Assembly: GCA_036265005.1 (NCBI GenBank)
Contig: DATAPW010000081.1
Location: 30,226 to 94,225 of the forward strand
DNA: 64,000 nucleotides
DNA from: JAMXLO01 sp036265005
GTDB lineage: Bacteria > Pseudomonadota > Alphaproteobacteria > Acetobacterales > Acetobacteraceae
Direction: 5' to 3'
The notes beneath the pieces are model-generated. The model saw nothing but the letters and a program-made list of their open reading frames with translations, ran no database searches and was not told where the DNA came from. The first letter of the stretch is position 1. The number at the start of each line of letters is the position of its first letter. A program made the position numbers and the translations under genes. Below, one piece after another: positions 16,130-24,445 of the stretch.

Positions 16130-17014
16130 CTAGTTCCTCAGCCTCGTCACGATCAGGCACGCGCCGATGATCAGCGCGGCGCCGATCCACACCGCTTGCG
16201 TCGGCTCTTCGTCGAACAGGAAAAAACCGAGCACTGCGGCATAGGGCAGCGCCAGGTAGTCCGCCGACGCCAGCACGCCGGCCTGCGCGCGCCGGTACGC
16301 CCACGTCAGCAGGAAATGCCCGCCCACGTTCACGCCGCCGAAAAGCGCGAAGGCGAACCATACTGGTAAAGTCGGCGTCGCCCAGGTCGCCGCCGCCATC
16401 GGCATCGCCACGATCACCGGAACGATCTGCTGGATCAGCACGATCGAGGCCGCACTGTCGCGTTGCGCCTGGCTGCGCAGCATGACGTTGTTCGCCGCAT
16501 ACGTCACCGCCGAGCCGAATGCCGCGGCGATGCCGACCAGGTCGCCACTGAGGGCCTGCTGATTCGTGAGTGAACTCCAGGCGATCACGCCCACGCCGCA
16601 AAGGCCCAGCGACACCGCGCCGAGCACGCCCGCGCGCAACCGCTCGCCCAGCACGAACGCGGCCATCAGCGCCACCATGAGCGGCGCGAGATAGCCGAGC
16701 GTAAGCACCTCGGCGAAGGGCAGCCGGCGCAGCGCGACGAAGAACAGCACCGTGGAGCCGGTTCTCAGCACGCCTCGCGGCACGTTGGCCTTCCACGATG
16801 CAAGCGTCGGCCAGTCGGCCCCCATGCACCAGACGGCCACCAGCGCCACCGGAATGGCGAAGATGAAGCACATCGCCACGACCTCGATGACGGGCACGCC
16901 ATGCGGCAGCGACTTCACGATCGCGTCCACGGTGGTGAACAGCAGGATGCCCCCGGTGGCGACGGCAAACGGTACGGCCGGACGCGCGTGGTCCGTGGTG
17001 GAAACGGGCTGCAT
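16130..17014 (-). CDS. EamA/DMT-superfamily transporter
   Basis: A 294-residue protein with about ten transmembrane segments in two EamA repeats, e.g. FAVATGGILLFTTVDAIV, VVAMCFIFAIPVALVAVW, LGYLAPLMVALMAAFVLGER and the second-repeat YLALPYAAVLGFFLFDEEPT. The ALRRLPFAEVLTLGYLAPL segment is the family signature of the first repeat. DMT carriers export amino acids, nucleotides or drugs, and the substrate is not predictable. I chose ATG 17014. The gene sits alone between two inverted copies of a palindromic repeat. Confidence 0.9.
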   Translation of the reverse strand: MQPVSTTDHARPAVPFAVATGGILLFTTVDAIVKSLPHGVPVIEVVAMCFIFAIPVALVAVWCMGADWPTLASWKANVPRGVLRTGSTVLFFVALRRLPFAEVLTLGYLAPLMVALMAAFVLGERLRAGVLGAVSLGLCGVGVIAWSSLTNQQALSGDLVGIAAAFGSAVTYAANNVMLRSQAQRDSAASIVLIQQIVPVIVAMPMAAATWATPTLPVWFAFALFGGVNVGGHFLLTWAYRRAQAGVLASADYLALPYAAVLGFFLFDEEPTQAVWIGAALIIGACLIVTRLRN

Positions 17015-17271
17015 CGCCGCCCACTCGGCCGGATTATGCCCGTCGTCAACCCGTCGGGCGCCAGCCTGCAATGCGCGCAGAGCGGACGGCTACGGCGCCG
17101 CGAACACCCTTGCCCGGAACGCGCCGGATCGTTGCGGCCTCAGTGCAGGTTGGATGTTCGCGGAACTCGACCGCAAGCGCTTGGTCGGGCGGTTGCGCGC
17201 GACTCACAAGTTCGCAACAGCGCCGTTCAATGCGGCGCCAGGAAACCGATCCCTCGCTGAGGACCAAACTC

Positions 17272-17324
17272 AGCGACTCATCGATCCCACGCCCGGCCAT
17301 GACAGTGGGGGCAACGCATGGGTC
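17272..17324 (-). repeat. Palindromic repeat, copy B (short, inverted form)
   Basis: The reverse complement matches copy A (15994-16063) from GACCCATGCGTTGCCCC to GTGGGATCGATGAGTCGCT with one mismatch and a 17-base internal deletion that removes one arm of the stem. The pair brackets the EamA gene in inverted orientation. Confidence 0.88.
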
Positions 17325-17395
17325 ATCATCAATGAGCTTTGGTATAAGTGTATCATGCACAGGAAATTTTTCCTTGACAACGTCCGCCCCATCAT

Positions 17396-17410
17396 GTTCT
17401 TGTTCCGTTC
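17396..17410 (+). promoter_or_regulatory. Candidate LexA box GTTC-N7-GTTC
   Basis: GTTC (17396-17399), seven bases, GTTC (17407-17410) exactly fits the alphaproteobacterial LexA consensus and abuts the ATG of the next gene. A TTGACA hexamer lies 17 bases upstream of it (17374-17379), so a bound repressor would cover the -10 region. The short motif can arise by chance. Confidence 0.45.
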
Positions 17411-18097
17411 ATGACCGGCGCCCAACCTCCCGCCCCAATCACCGACCCCGATCCAGCCCGGGCCACTCCGGGCATGCCCGGCCGCCTCGACCGCGTCCTC
17501 GGCGTCCTCCGCAAACTCATCGACTACGGCAGGCAGCTCGCCGGCACGGTGCAGCAGCGTGCCGCCGCCCCAGGCTTCGCACTCTTCGCCAGGCCCTTCG
17601 GCACTGCCGACCTCGCGGCCATCCTCGCACGCATCACCCGTGGCCTGCGCCGCGCCGCGGCCCTGGAAGCCATGCTGCGCCGCCGTGCCGACCGAGGTCA
17701 GGACCTCACCCCAGCGCCCATCCGTATGCCCGCCGCGCCAGGGCCGCGCGCACCCCGGCAGGTTTCGCCGCCAAACATCCGGCCCACCAGCAACCCCCAG
17801 GACCCGCGCCTCGCGCGCCTCCCCACGGAACAGGAAATCGCCGCCGAAATTCGTCGCCGCCCGGTCGGTGCCGTCATCGCCGATATCTGCCGCGATTTCG
17901 GCATCACGCCCGGCCAGTTCGACCGCGCCTCCTGGGACGAACTCAACCATGCCATCATCGCCTATGGCGGCAGCCTTGCCGGCTTTCTCATAGGCCTGAA
18001 CAAGCGACTGTTCGCCTTCGGCGTCCCCGACCCTGCGGACCCCCTGTGGCCCGCGGCACCGCCGCGACCACTGGCACCCTCCACGCATCCGCCCTGA
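17411..18097 (+). CDS. Hypothetical protein, Acetobacteraceae-type (228 aa)
   Basis: A 228-residue protein with no signal peptide or clear membrane segment. Residues about 25-90 are helical and basic (LDRVLGVLRKLIDYGRQLAGTVQQR, FGTADLAAILARITRGLRRAAALEAMLRRR). A Pro-rich linker follows, then a second helical part (LPTEQEIAAEIRRRPVGAVIADICRDFGI) and a Pro-rich tail. I recall similar proteins as multicopy hypotheticals in Acetobacteraceae but know no function. Leucine is mostly CTC rather than the CTG preferred by neighbouring genes, a sign of separate origin. The ATG directly follows a LexA-like box. Confidence 0.72.
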   Translation: MTGAQPPAPITDPDPARATPGMPGRLDRVLGVLRKLIDYGRQLAGTVQQRAAAPGFALFARPFGTADLAAILARITRGLRRAAALEAMLRRRADRGQDLTPAPIRMPAAPGPRAPRQVSPPNIRPTSNPQDPRLARLPTEQEIAAEIRRRPVGAVIADICRDFGITPGQFDRASWDELNHAIIAYGGSLAGFLIGLNKRLFAFGVPDPADPLWPAAPPRPLAPSTHPP

Positions 18098-18424
18098 AGC
18101 CGACCCTGCACCCGGACGGCCGGCCAGCCGCACGGCCGGGCCCTGGTCCGGCGCCGCGCGCCGTCCGGGATCGCGAGGCCGCAGCCATCCCACGGCCGCT
18201 TCGGCAAATCGCACCACGGCATCCCCGCGGGCGCGCTTTTCGACCTGCGCCGACGCGACGCTGCCCGACCCTGCCCGGAACGATGCGGCTGCAGACCCGA
18301 GCGTTCGTCCTACGGAGGTGTGCCATCCGTGAGAACCACGTGCGTGGCCCCCGCACTCCGGTCCTGCACCGTCACCGGATAACCCCCGCGCGCGCTCCGA
18401 TTGCGCCGCACCGGTCGTGGGCCG
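18098..18424. other. Gene-free region with one hairpin
   Basis: It lies between the hypothetical gene and convergent ugpE. A hairpin CCGGCC (18120-18125) / GGCCGG (18134-18139) sits 22 bases after the hypothetical stop and may terminate it. Otherwise the stretch is high-GC with no supported gene; in particular no ugpC is present. Confidence 0.55.
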
Positions 18425-19258
18425 CTACTTCTCGCCTTCGGTCAGTCCCGCGACGAACCAGCGCTGCATCACGACCACCACCGCGACCGGCGGCAGCAAT
18501 GCCAGGACCGCGGTCGCCATCACCGCGCTCCAGTCGGTCTGCGTCTCCACGCCGATCATCTTGACGATGCCGATGACAATCGTGTCGAGGCCCGGATCGG
18601 TGGCGACCAGCAGCGGCCAGAGATACTGGTTCCAGCCGTAGACGAACAGGATGACGAACAGCGCGGCGATGTTGGCGGCCGATACCGGCAGCAGGATGTC
18701 GCGCAGGAACCGCAGCGGTCCCGCGCCGTCCATGCGGGCTGCCTCCACCAGTTCGTCGGGGATCGCCACGAACACCTGGCGGAACAATAGCGTCGCGGTG
18801 GCGGAGGCGATCAGCGGCACGGTCAGGCCGGTGAAGCTGTTGATCAGCCCGAAGTCGGACATCACCGAATAGGTCGGGATGATGCGCACCTCGACCGGCA
18901 GCATCAGGGTGATGAAGATGAGCCAGAACGCGGTGCGGCGCAGCGGGAAGCGGAAGAACACGACGGCATAGGCCGACAGGATCGAGATGACGATCTTGCC
19001 GCAGGCGATGGCCAGCGCCATGCCGCCGGACACCATCAGCATGTGCCACACCGGCTGGGTCCCCATGGTGCCGTGCATCAGCACGCGCGAATACACCGCG
19101 AGCCCATCGAGATGCGGCAACAGCGACAATTCGCCGCGGGTGATCGCGCCGGAGTCCTGCGTCGATCCGGCCAGCACCAGCCATACCGGCAGGGCGAACA
19201 GCACCACGCCGATCCCAAGCACGGCATGCGCCAGCCAATCGGTGCGGGCGTTGCTCAT
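18425..19258 (-). CDS. ugpE: sn-Glycerol-3-phosphate-type ABC transporter permease UgpE
   Basis: A 277-residue permease of the MalG/UgpE family with six predicted membrane spans. The EAA loop for ATPase contact is DELVEAARMDGAGPLRFLRDILLP, followed by the conserved VYGWNQYLWPLL. Its ATG overlaps the ugpA stop (ATGA), which ties it to UgpA as the second half of the channel. The end TQTDWSAVMATAVLALLPP is typical of UgpE. No ATP-binding gene (ugpC) follows: the next 327 bases are empty and then a convergent gene begins. An ATPase must come from elsewhere in the genome. Confidence 0.93.
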   Translation of the reverse strand: MSNARTDWLAHAVLGIGVVLFALPVWLVLAGSTQDSGAITRGELSLLPHLDGLAVYSRVLMHGTMGTQPVWHMLMVSGGMALAIACGKIVISILSAYAVVFFRFPLRRTAFWLIFITLMLPVEVRIIPTYSVMSDFGLINSFTGLTVPLIASATATLLFRQVFVAIPDELVEAARMDGAGPLRFLRDILLPVSAANIAALFVILFVYGWNQYLWPLLVATDPGLDTIVIGIVKMIGVETQTDWSAVMATAVLALLPPVAVVVVMQRWFVAGLTEGEK

Positions 19259-20136
19259 GCGTTGGTCCGCTTTCCCATGAAGCGGAACTGGATCGCGGTC
19301 AGTGCGATGACGCCGACCATCAGCACCACCGACTGCGCAGATGAGGAACCGAGATCCAGGTTGATCACGCCGTCGCGGTACACCTTGATGACCAGCGTCT
19401 CGGTATCCTTGCCGGGGCCGCCCTGGGTCAACGCATAGATCGTGCCGAAGGTGTCGAACGCGGCGTAGACCAGGTTCACCACCAGCAGGAAAAAGCTGGT
19501 CGGCGCCAGCAGGGGGAAGGTGATGGTGCGGAAACGGTGCCAGCCTTTGGCGCCGTCCATCCGCGCCGCCTCGGTCACTGCGCGGGGGATCGATTGCAGG
19601 CCGGCCAGGAAGAAGATGAAGTTGTAGCTGACCTGCTTCCACGAACTCGCCAGGATCACCATCAGCAGCGCCTGGCCGCCATTGATGTGATAGTCCCACG
19701 GCACGCCGTGCGCATTCAGCCAGCGGCCGAGCAGGCCGACCTGCGGATTGAGGATGAACAGCCAGAGCACGGCGGAGACCGCCGGTGCGATGGCATAGGG
19801 CCAGATCAGCAGCGTACGATAGATCGCGCGGCCGCGTATTTCATGGTCGGCGAATACCGCCAGCAGCAGCGCGATGCTCATCGACAGCAGGCTGACGGCG
19901 GCACAGAACACCACGGTGCGAATGATGGAGTCGATGTAGAGCGGATCGGCGAACAGGTCGGCAAAGTTGTCCAGCCCGACGAAGGTGGAACCGAGGCCGA
20001 ACGGGTCCTGTCGCGTCAGGCTGTACCAGATGGCTTCCGCGGCGGGCCAGAGGAAGAAGAACCCGGTCAGCAGCAGTTGCGGCAGCACCAGCACCACGGG
20101 CAGGAACCAGCCATCGAAGAGGGTGCGGCGTTCCAT
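19255..20136 (-). CDS. ugpA: sn-Glycerol-3-phosphate-type ABC transporter permease UgpA
   Basis: A 293-residue inner-membrane permease of the MalF/UgpA family with six spans. Visible family features are the start LPVVLVLPQLLLTGFFFLWPA, the stretch SLTRQDPFGLGSTFVGLDNF shared with E. coli UgpA, the EAA loop IPRAVTEAARMDGAKGWHRFR and GGPGKDTETLVIKVYRDG. It lies 20 bases after ugpB and overlaps ugpE. Together with UgpB it points to uptake of glycerol-3-phosphate or glycerophosphodiesters, often a phosphate-starvation function; no Pho box was identified. Confidence 0.94.
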   Translation of the reverse strand: MERRTLFDGWFLPVVLVLPQLLLTGFFFLWPAAEAIWYSLTRQDPFGLGSTFVGLDNFADLFADPLYIDSIIRTVVFCAAVSLLSMSIALLLAVFADHEIRGRAIYRTLLIWPYAIAPAVSAVLWLFILNPQVGLLGRWLNAHGVPWDYHINGGQALLMVILASSWKQVSYNFIFFLAGLQSIPRAVTEAARMDGAKGWHRFRTITFPLLAPTSFFLLVVNLVYAAFDTFGTIYALTQGGPGKDTETLVIKVYRDGVINLDLGSSSAQSVVLMVGVIALTAIQFRFMGKRTNA

Positions 20137-20156
20137 TCAGTGCGGCGTGCGGACGC

Positions 20157-21485
20157 TCAGGTCTTCACCGACTTTTCGAAATCCCGCAGCACCTTGTTGC
20201 CGCGTGCCGTCGCGCTGTCCATTGCCTGCTGCGCGGTCTGGCCGCCCTGGAACGCCTTCTCCATCTCTTCGTAGATGATGTTGCGGATTTCGACCAACCG
20301 CCCCAGCCGCAGCCCCTTGGAGTTGTTGGTCACCGTCCCGCGCGTCAGTTGCCGCACCGGCAAGTCCGCACCGGGGTTCTTGGCATAGAAGCCCTGCTTG
20401 TCGGACAGCTCGAAGCCGGCCAGCGTCACCGGCACATAGCCGGTGTGCTGATGCCAGTAGGCATCGTTGTCCGGCTTGCCGATGAACTGCAGGAACGTCG
20501 CCACCGCCTTGTATTCCGCCGGCGTGCGGCCCGGCGCCGTCATCGTCCACAGGCTCGCGCCGCCGATGATCGAATTCAGCGGCGACTTGATCAGGTCGGG
20601 GTCGTACGGAAGATATGCCTCGCCCCAGTCGAATTTCGCGCTCTTCACCAGGTCGCCGCGCATCCCCGACGAATTGAAGTGGATGCCCGCCTTGCCCGAC
20701 ACCAGCAATTGGTCCGGCTGGTTGTCCCGGCCGGTGTATTTGAACGTGCCGTCCTTCGCCATTTCCAGCAGGCGCTCCATGTGCTTCACATGCGGCTTGC
20801 TGCTGATTTCGAGCTGCGCGTCCAGACCCTCGAAGCCGTCCGCCTTGCTGGCGAACGGGATGTCGTGCAGGGCGCTGTACTGCTCGAGCTGGATCCAGCT
20901 CAGCCACGAGCTGGTCATCGGGATTTCGGCGGCGTCCTTCGCCTTGATGGCCTGCGCCGCCTGTATCACCTCCGGCCACGTGGCCGGCGGCTTGTCGGGA
21001 TCGAGCCCGGCCTTGCGGAACGCGTCCTTGCTGTACCACATCACCGCGGTCGAGGAGTTGAACGGCATCGACGCCATGCGGCCATCCGGCAGGCTGTAGT
21101 AGCCGCGCACCGACGCGATGTAGGTGTTCGGATCGATCGTTGCACCGGTATCCTGCGCCAGTTCCCAGGTCTGCTTCACCGCCTTGCCGGCGGCGAGCAT
21201 GGTGCCGGTGCCGACCTCGAAGATCTGCACCAGATGCGGCGCCTGCCCGGCACGCGACGCGGCAATTGTCGCGGTCAGCACATCGGCATAGCCGCCCTTG
21301 TAGATCGCCTGCAGTTCCACCGCGTCCTGGCTCGCGTTGAACGTCTCGGCTATGTGGTTGACCTGTTCGCCGAGTGCCGCGGTCATCGCATGCCACCAGA
21401 CGATCTTGGTCTTTTCGGCGGCGCGACCGATGGCGGGCGCAGCGGCAAGGGCGGCGGTGCCGGCAAGTAGCGTGCGGCGTTTCAT
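20157..21485 (-). CDS. ugpB: sn-Glycerol-3-phosphate-binding periplasmic protein UgpB
   Basis: A 442-residue periplasmic binding protein with a Tat/Sec-like signal (MKRRTLLAGTAALAAAPAIGRA). It aligns well with E. coli UgpB from memory: IVWWHAMTAALGEQVN, FEVGTGTMLAAGKAV, MPFNSSTAVMWYSKDAFRKA, WLSWIQLEQYSALHDIPFA, IIGGASLWTM, WHQHTGYVPVT and QGFYAKNPGADLPVRQL. It captures glycerol-3-phosphate for UgpAE. The start ATG 21485 has a GAGGAG site upstream. It is the first gene of ugpBAE. Confidence 0.95.
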   Translation of the reverse strand: MKRRTLLAGTAALAAAPAIGRAAEKTKIVWWHAMTAALGEQVNHIAETFNASQDAVELQAIYKGGYADVLTATIAASRAGQAPHLVQIFEVGTGTMLAAGKAVKQTWELAQDTGATIDPNTYIASVRGYYSLPDGRMASMPFNSSTAVMWYSKDAFRKAGLDPDKPPATWPEVIQAAQAIKAKDAAEIPMTSSWLSWIQLEQYSALHDIPFASKADGFEGLDAQLEISSKPHVKHMERLLEMAKDGTFKYTGRDNQPDQLLVSGKAGIHFNSSGMRGDLVKSAKFDWGEAYLPYDPDLIKSPLNSIIGGASLWTMTAPGRTPAEYKAVATFLQFIGKPDNDAYWHQHTGYVPVTLAGFELSDKQGFYAKNPGADLPVRQLTRGTVTNNSKGLRLGRLVEIRNIIYEEMEKAFQGGQTAQQAMDSATARGNKVLRDFEKSVKT

Positions 21486-21578
21486 CGTCTGTCTCCTCAT
21501 GCGTTCTTGCCGGCGTAACGGTCTCCCGTTACTGGTCTATGACCCTGTCATGACGCTGCGATGAAGCATGCCGGCCGT

Positions 21579-22766
21579 TCAGAAGCTCAGCGGCTCCTGC
21601 AGGACCGGCACCCATCGCGTGTCCTTCACCACCGACAGGAAGGATTGGTTGGATGCGTGATGGTTGGTCGACGTCAGCGACAACGGCGGACCTTCGAAGA
21701 TGTCATGCCAGTCCTTCATGCTGTCCATTGCGGCGATGAAGCTGTCCAGCGTCAGGTTGCGGCCGGCCTTCTCCAGCGCCGCGACGGTGAAGCTCGCGGC
21801 GGTGTAGCCGGCCTCGCCGAGATAGTTCACCTCGAAGCCGTAGGTCTTCTTGAACGCCGTCGCGAAGTCATGCACCGCCGGCCGCTTGTCATCGGGATAG
21901 CGGTATGGCGCCGGCGACATCGAGTAGAACCCCTCGGCCGGACCGCCCGGCGCTTCGGCGACCGCCGTGGAGTAGGTGGCGAAGTTCCCCATGAACACCG
22001 GGTTCCAACCCGTCTTGTGCGCGGTCTGCAGGATCAGCACGGTGTCCTTGACGATGCTGCCCAACACGATCAGGTCGCAGTTCGCGTCGCGCAGCTTGGC
22101 GACCGCACCGTTGAAGTCGGTGTCGGTCGGCTTGTGCCCGGTGGTGCCGCCCAGCTTCAGGCCCATTGCCTCGGTCTGTGCCACCGCACCGGCGAGCACG
22201 TCGCGGCCGTAGTCGGTGTCCTGGTACATCACGCCAATGGTCTTCTTGCCCTGCTTCTCGGCAAAGTATTTCACGCCGGCGCGCATCTGGTCGTAATACG
22301 AGGCAAACTGGCCGAACTTCAGCCGGTTGAACGGCTCGTACATCGACCGTGCGCAGGTCGTGGGGAAGACGTTCGGCACCTCCTTCTCGAACATCATCGG
22401 CATCACCGCGTCGTTCATCGGGGTACCGCCGTTGCCGACCGCGAAGAAGATGCCGTCGCGGTTGACCAGCTTGTTCATCGCCTGCACCGCCTTGGGCACC
22501 GTGTATTCGTTGTCCTCGACGATGAAGCGGATCTTGCGGCCATTCACGCCGCCTTTGGCGTTGACCTCTTCATAGGCCATCCGCATGCCGCCGGCGTTGT
22601 TGACGCCCTGGACAGCGGTGACGCCGGACAGGTCCGCCATGCTGCCGACGATGATTTCCGTATCGCTGACCCCGCGCGTGGCTGCGCGCGCGATGGCGGG
22701 CGCAAACAGGGTTCCGGCAGTGGCAAGCACGACGTGTCGGCGTGTAAGCGAAGGTGACTTCAACAT
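21579..22766 (-). CDS. Branched-chain amino acid-type (LivK-like) ABC substrate-binding protein
   Basis: A 395-residue periplasmic type I binding protein. A Tat-like signal (LTRRHVVLATAGTLFAPAIARA) is followed by the Peripla_BP_6 pattern: EIIVGSMADLSGVTAVQGVNNAGGMRMAYEEVNAKGGVNGRKIRFI, MYQDTDYGRDVL, DFNGAVAKLRDANCDLIVLGS and YLGEAGYTAASFTVAALEKAGR. Ligands of this family range from branched-chain amino acids to amides and aromatics. No permease or ATPase of the Liv type is adjacent, so it is an orphan. A GGGGAG site precedes ATG 22766. Confidence 0.92.
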   Translation of the reverse strand: MLKSPSLTRRHVVLATAGTLFAPAIARAATRGVSDTEIIVGSMADLSGVTAVQGVNNAGGMRMAYEEVNAKGGVNGRKIRFIVEDNEYTVPKAVQAMNKLVNRDGIFFAVGNGGTPMNDAVMPMMFEKEVPNVFPTTCARSMYEPFNRLKFGQFASYYDQMRAGVKYFAEKQGKKTIGVMYQDTDYGRDVLAGAVAQTEAMGLKLGGTTGHKPTDTDFNGAVAKLRDANCDLIVLGSIVKDTVLILQTAHKTGWNPVFMGNFATYSTAVAEAPGGPAEGFYSMSPAPYRYPDDKRPAVHDFATAFKKTYGFEVNYLGEAGYTAASFTVAALEKAGRNLTLDSFIAAMDSMKDWHDIFEGPPLSLTSTNHHASNQSFLSVVKDTRWVPVLQEPLSF

Positions 22767-22854
22767 GAACGCTCTCCCCTTGTGCGGCCGGGCGGTTCCC
22801 GGCCGTCATTTTGATTTGGACCGTGCGACGACCCCGGCAGGCGGGGTCGCCCCA

Positions 22855-24183
22855 TTATGACGCAGTTGCCGCCATAGCCAACAAGGACCGCCGGCTGGAC
22901 AGGAACTCCTCGACCGCCGCCGCGAACGCATCGCATTCCTTGTCGCCGATCGGCAGGCAGAGCGTGAACATGCCGCGCCGCGCCATCCAGATGCCCTGCG
23001 CCAGCATGTCGAAGAAGAACAGCTCCTTCAGCTTCTGGTCGCCCTTCGCCGCATCCGCCGGCGACCGCACCGGCCCGCGGGTGAAATGCACCGCCAGCAT
23101 CGAGCCGATGCCGGTGAACTGCATCGGCGCGTCATGCGCCTCGCACAGCGCGTTCAGCCGCTCGCGCAACGCATCGCCGCGTGCGTTCAGCGCATTCGCC
23201 GCATCGGGTGTATAGACCTCGGTCAGTCCCGCCAGGCCGGCGGACATGGTCAGCACGTTGTTGTTGAACGTGCCGGCATGCGGCAGCGCATCGGGACGCC
23301 GCGGATCGAACAGGTCCATGATGTCGGCACGCCCGCCGAAGGCGCCGAACGACATGCCGCCGCCGATATACTTGCCGAACGTCGTCAGGTCCGGCTTGAT
23401 CCCACGCACCTGCTGCAGGCCGCCCGGCGACAGCCGCGACGTCATCACCTCGTCGAGGATCAGCAGCGCGCCGACGCGGGAGGTAGCCTCACGCAGCATC
23501 GCCAGGAACGCCGGCTCGGCGATGATGCAGCCACCGCCGCCCATCATCGGTTCCAGGATCACCAACGCCAGCTCCGACGCATGCCGGTCGATCAGCGCGC
23601 GGGTCGCGGCAATGTCGTTGTACGGCGCCAGCAGGTAGTCGAACGGCGCATTGATCGGCGAGCCGCCGCCGGCGAAGCCGAACACCGCGCCGTGGTAGCC
23701 GCCGTTGAACACCATCACCTTCGGGCGTTTCGTGAAGATGCGGCCGACCGAGATTGCCAGCAGGTTCGCCTCGGTGCCGGAGTTGGTGAAGCGCACGCGC
23801 TCCAACCCGAAGCGCTCGCACACCGCGCGGGCGAACTTCGCCTCGGTCAGGTTGGTGCCGCCGAAATTGATGCCGGCGTCCAGCGCGTTATCCACGGCGG
23901 CGCGGATCACCGGATGCGAGTGGCCATAGATCCCCGCGGTATATTCGCCGAGGAAGTCGATGTATTCGGCGCCGTCGAGGTCCCAGAGCCGGCAGCCCTC
24001 GCCGCGTGCGATGCCGATCGGGAATGGCGAATAGTGCAGCACGGTCCGCGTATTGCCGCCGGGCATCACCGCGGTCGCTTCGACGAACCGAGCAAGACTC
24101 TTGGGATTGCGCGCAATGTAGGCCTCCTTCGCCTCGGTCAGTGCCGTATCGATGTCGGCATTGCGCAAGTCCGTCTCGCTCAT
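22855..24183 (-). CDS. Class III aminotransferase, glutamate-1-semialdehyde aminomutase-like
   Basis: A 442-residue PLP enzyme of fold type I. Signatures are VMPGGNTRTVLHYSPFPIGIARGEG (as in GSA aminomutases), RFTNSGTEANLLAIS, FNGGYHGAV, LLILDEVMTSRLSPGGLQ and the PLP lysine in TTFGKYIGGGMSFGAFGG, with AGTFNNNVLTMSAGLAGL downstream. Stand-alone copies outside haem operons often act on other amino acids, so a true HemL role is not supported. ATG 24183 has GGAGGACGCC upstream. It is downstream of no transporter but follows apt divergently. Confidence 0.9.
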   Translation of the reverse strand: MSETDLRNADIDTALTEAKEAYIARNPKSLARFVEATAVMPGGNTRTVLHYSPFPIGIARGEGCRLWDLDGAEYIDFLGEYTAGIYGHSHPVIRAAVDNALDAGINFGGTNLTEAKFARAVCERFGLERVRFTNSGTEANLLAISVGRIFTKRPKVMVFNGGYHGAVFGFAGGGSPINAPFDYLLAPYNDIAATRALIDRHASELALVILEPMMGGGGCIIAEPAFLAMLREATSRVGALLILDEVMTSRLSPGGLQQVRGIKPDLTTFGKYIGGGMSFGAFGGRADIMDLFDPRRPDALPHAGTFNNNVLTMSAGLAGLTEVYTPDAANALNARGDALRERLNALCEAHDAPMQFTGIGSMLAVHFTRGPVRSPADAAKGDQKLKELFFFDMLAQGIWMARRGMFTLCLPIGDKECDAFAAAVEEFLSSRRSLLAMAATAS

Positions 24184-24235
24184 GGCGTCCTCCGGTCGGG
24201 CTGAGCGGCAGTCTGCCCGCCAGCCGGCGCCATGT

Positions 24236-24364
24236 GCAAGCAAGGGTCCACACCGCGGGCCACCGGGAACGGTGCACAGAGAGCCGCTGAGAAGCGACGA
24301 ATGCGCTGCGCGCGAAGCGCCTCGTTTGGTTTCCTCGGTGGCCCTCGGTGCAGACCCTGCTTGC
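24236..24364. repeat. Long imperfect inverted repeat with nested hairpin (REP/MITE-like)
   Basis: The arm at 24236-24270 (start GCAAGCAAGGGTCCACACCG) is matched by the reverse complement of 24331-24364 over most of its length. Between the arms an inner pair (ACGAATGCGCT and AGCGCCTCGT) forms a second stem near 24297-24326. It fills the divergent gap between the aminotransferase and apt genes and carries no coding capacity. It resembles dispersed short palindromic elements seen in many bacterial genomes. Confidence 0.8.
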
Positions 24365-24445
24365 CTGGCTCGATCCGTTGCAGCCGCCGGATCGGCGTTC
24401 TACACCCCTCGCGAGCCCACCCACCGAGAAAGGTGTCCAGCGCCC

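Larger units (their letters stand above)
17015..17410. other. Divergent intergenic region with repeat and LexA-like box
   Basis: There is no gene. It holds the EamA promoter side, repeat copy B (17272-17324), an AT-rich patch at about 17335-17375 that is unusual in this window, a TTGACA hexamer (17374-17379) and a LexA-type box immediately before the next gene. Confidence 0.6.

Noticed and set aside
17071..18564. 497-codon plus-strand open frame over the hypothetical gene and ugpE
   Set aside because: Covers intergenic repeats and reads antisense into ugpE; the composition is Pro/Arg-rich shadow sequence.
22855..24183. HemL (tetrapyrrole synthesis) assignment
   Set aside because: Alphaproteobacteria usually make 5-aminolevulinate by HemA (ALA synthase), and no haem genes are adjacent; kept as a GSA-like aminotransferase only.
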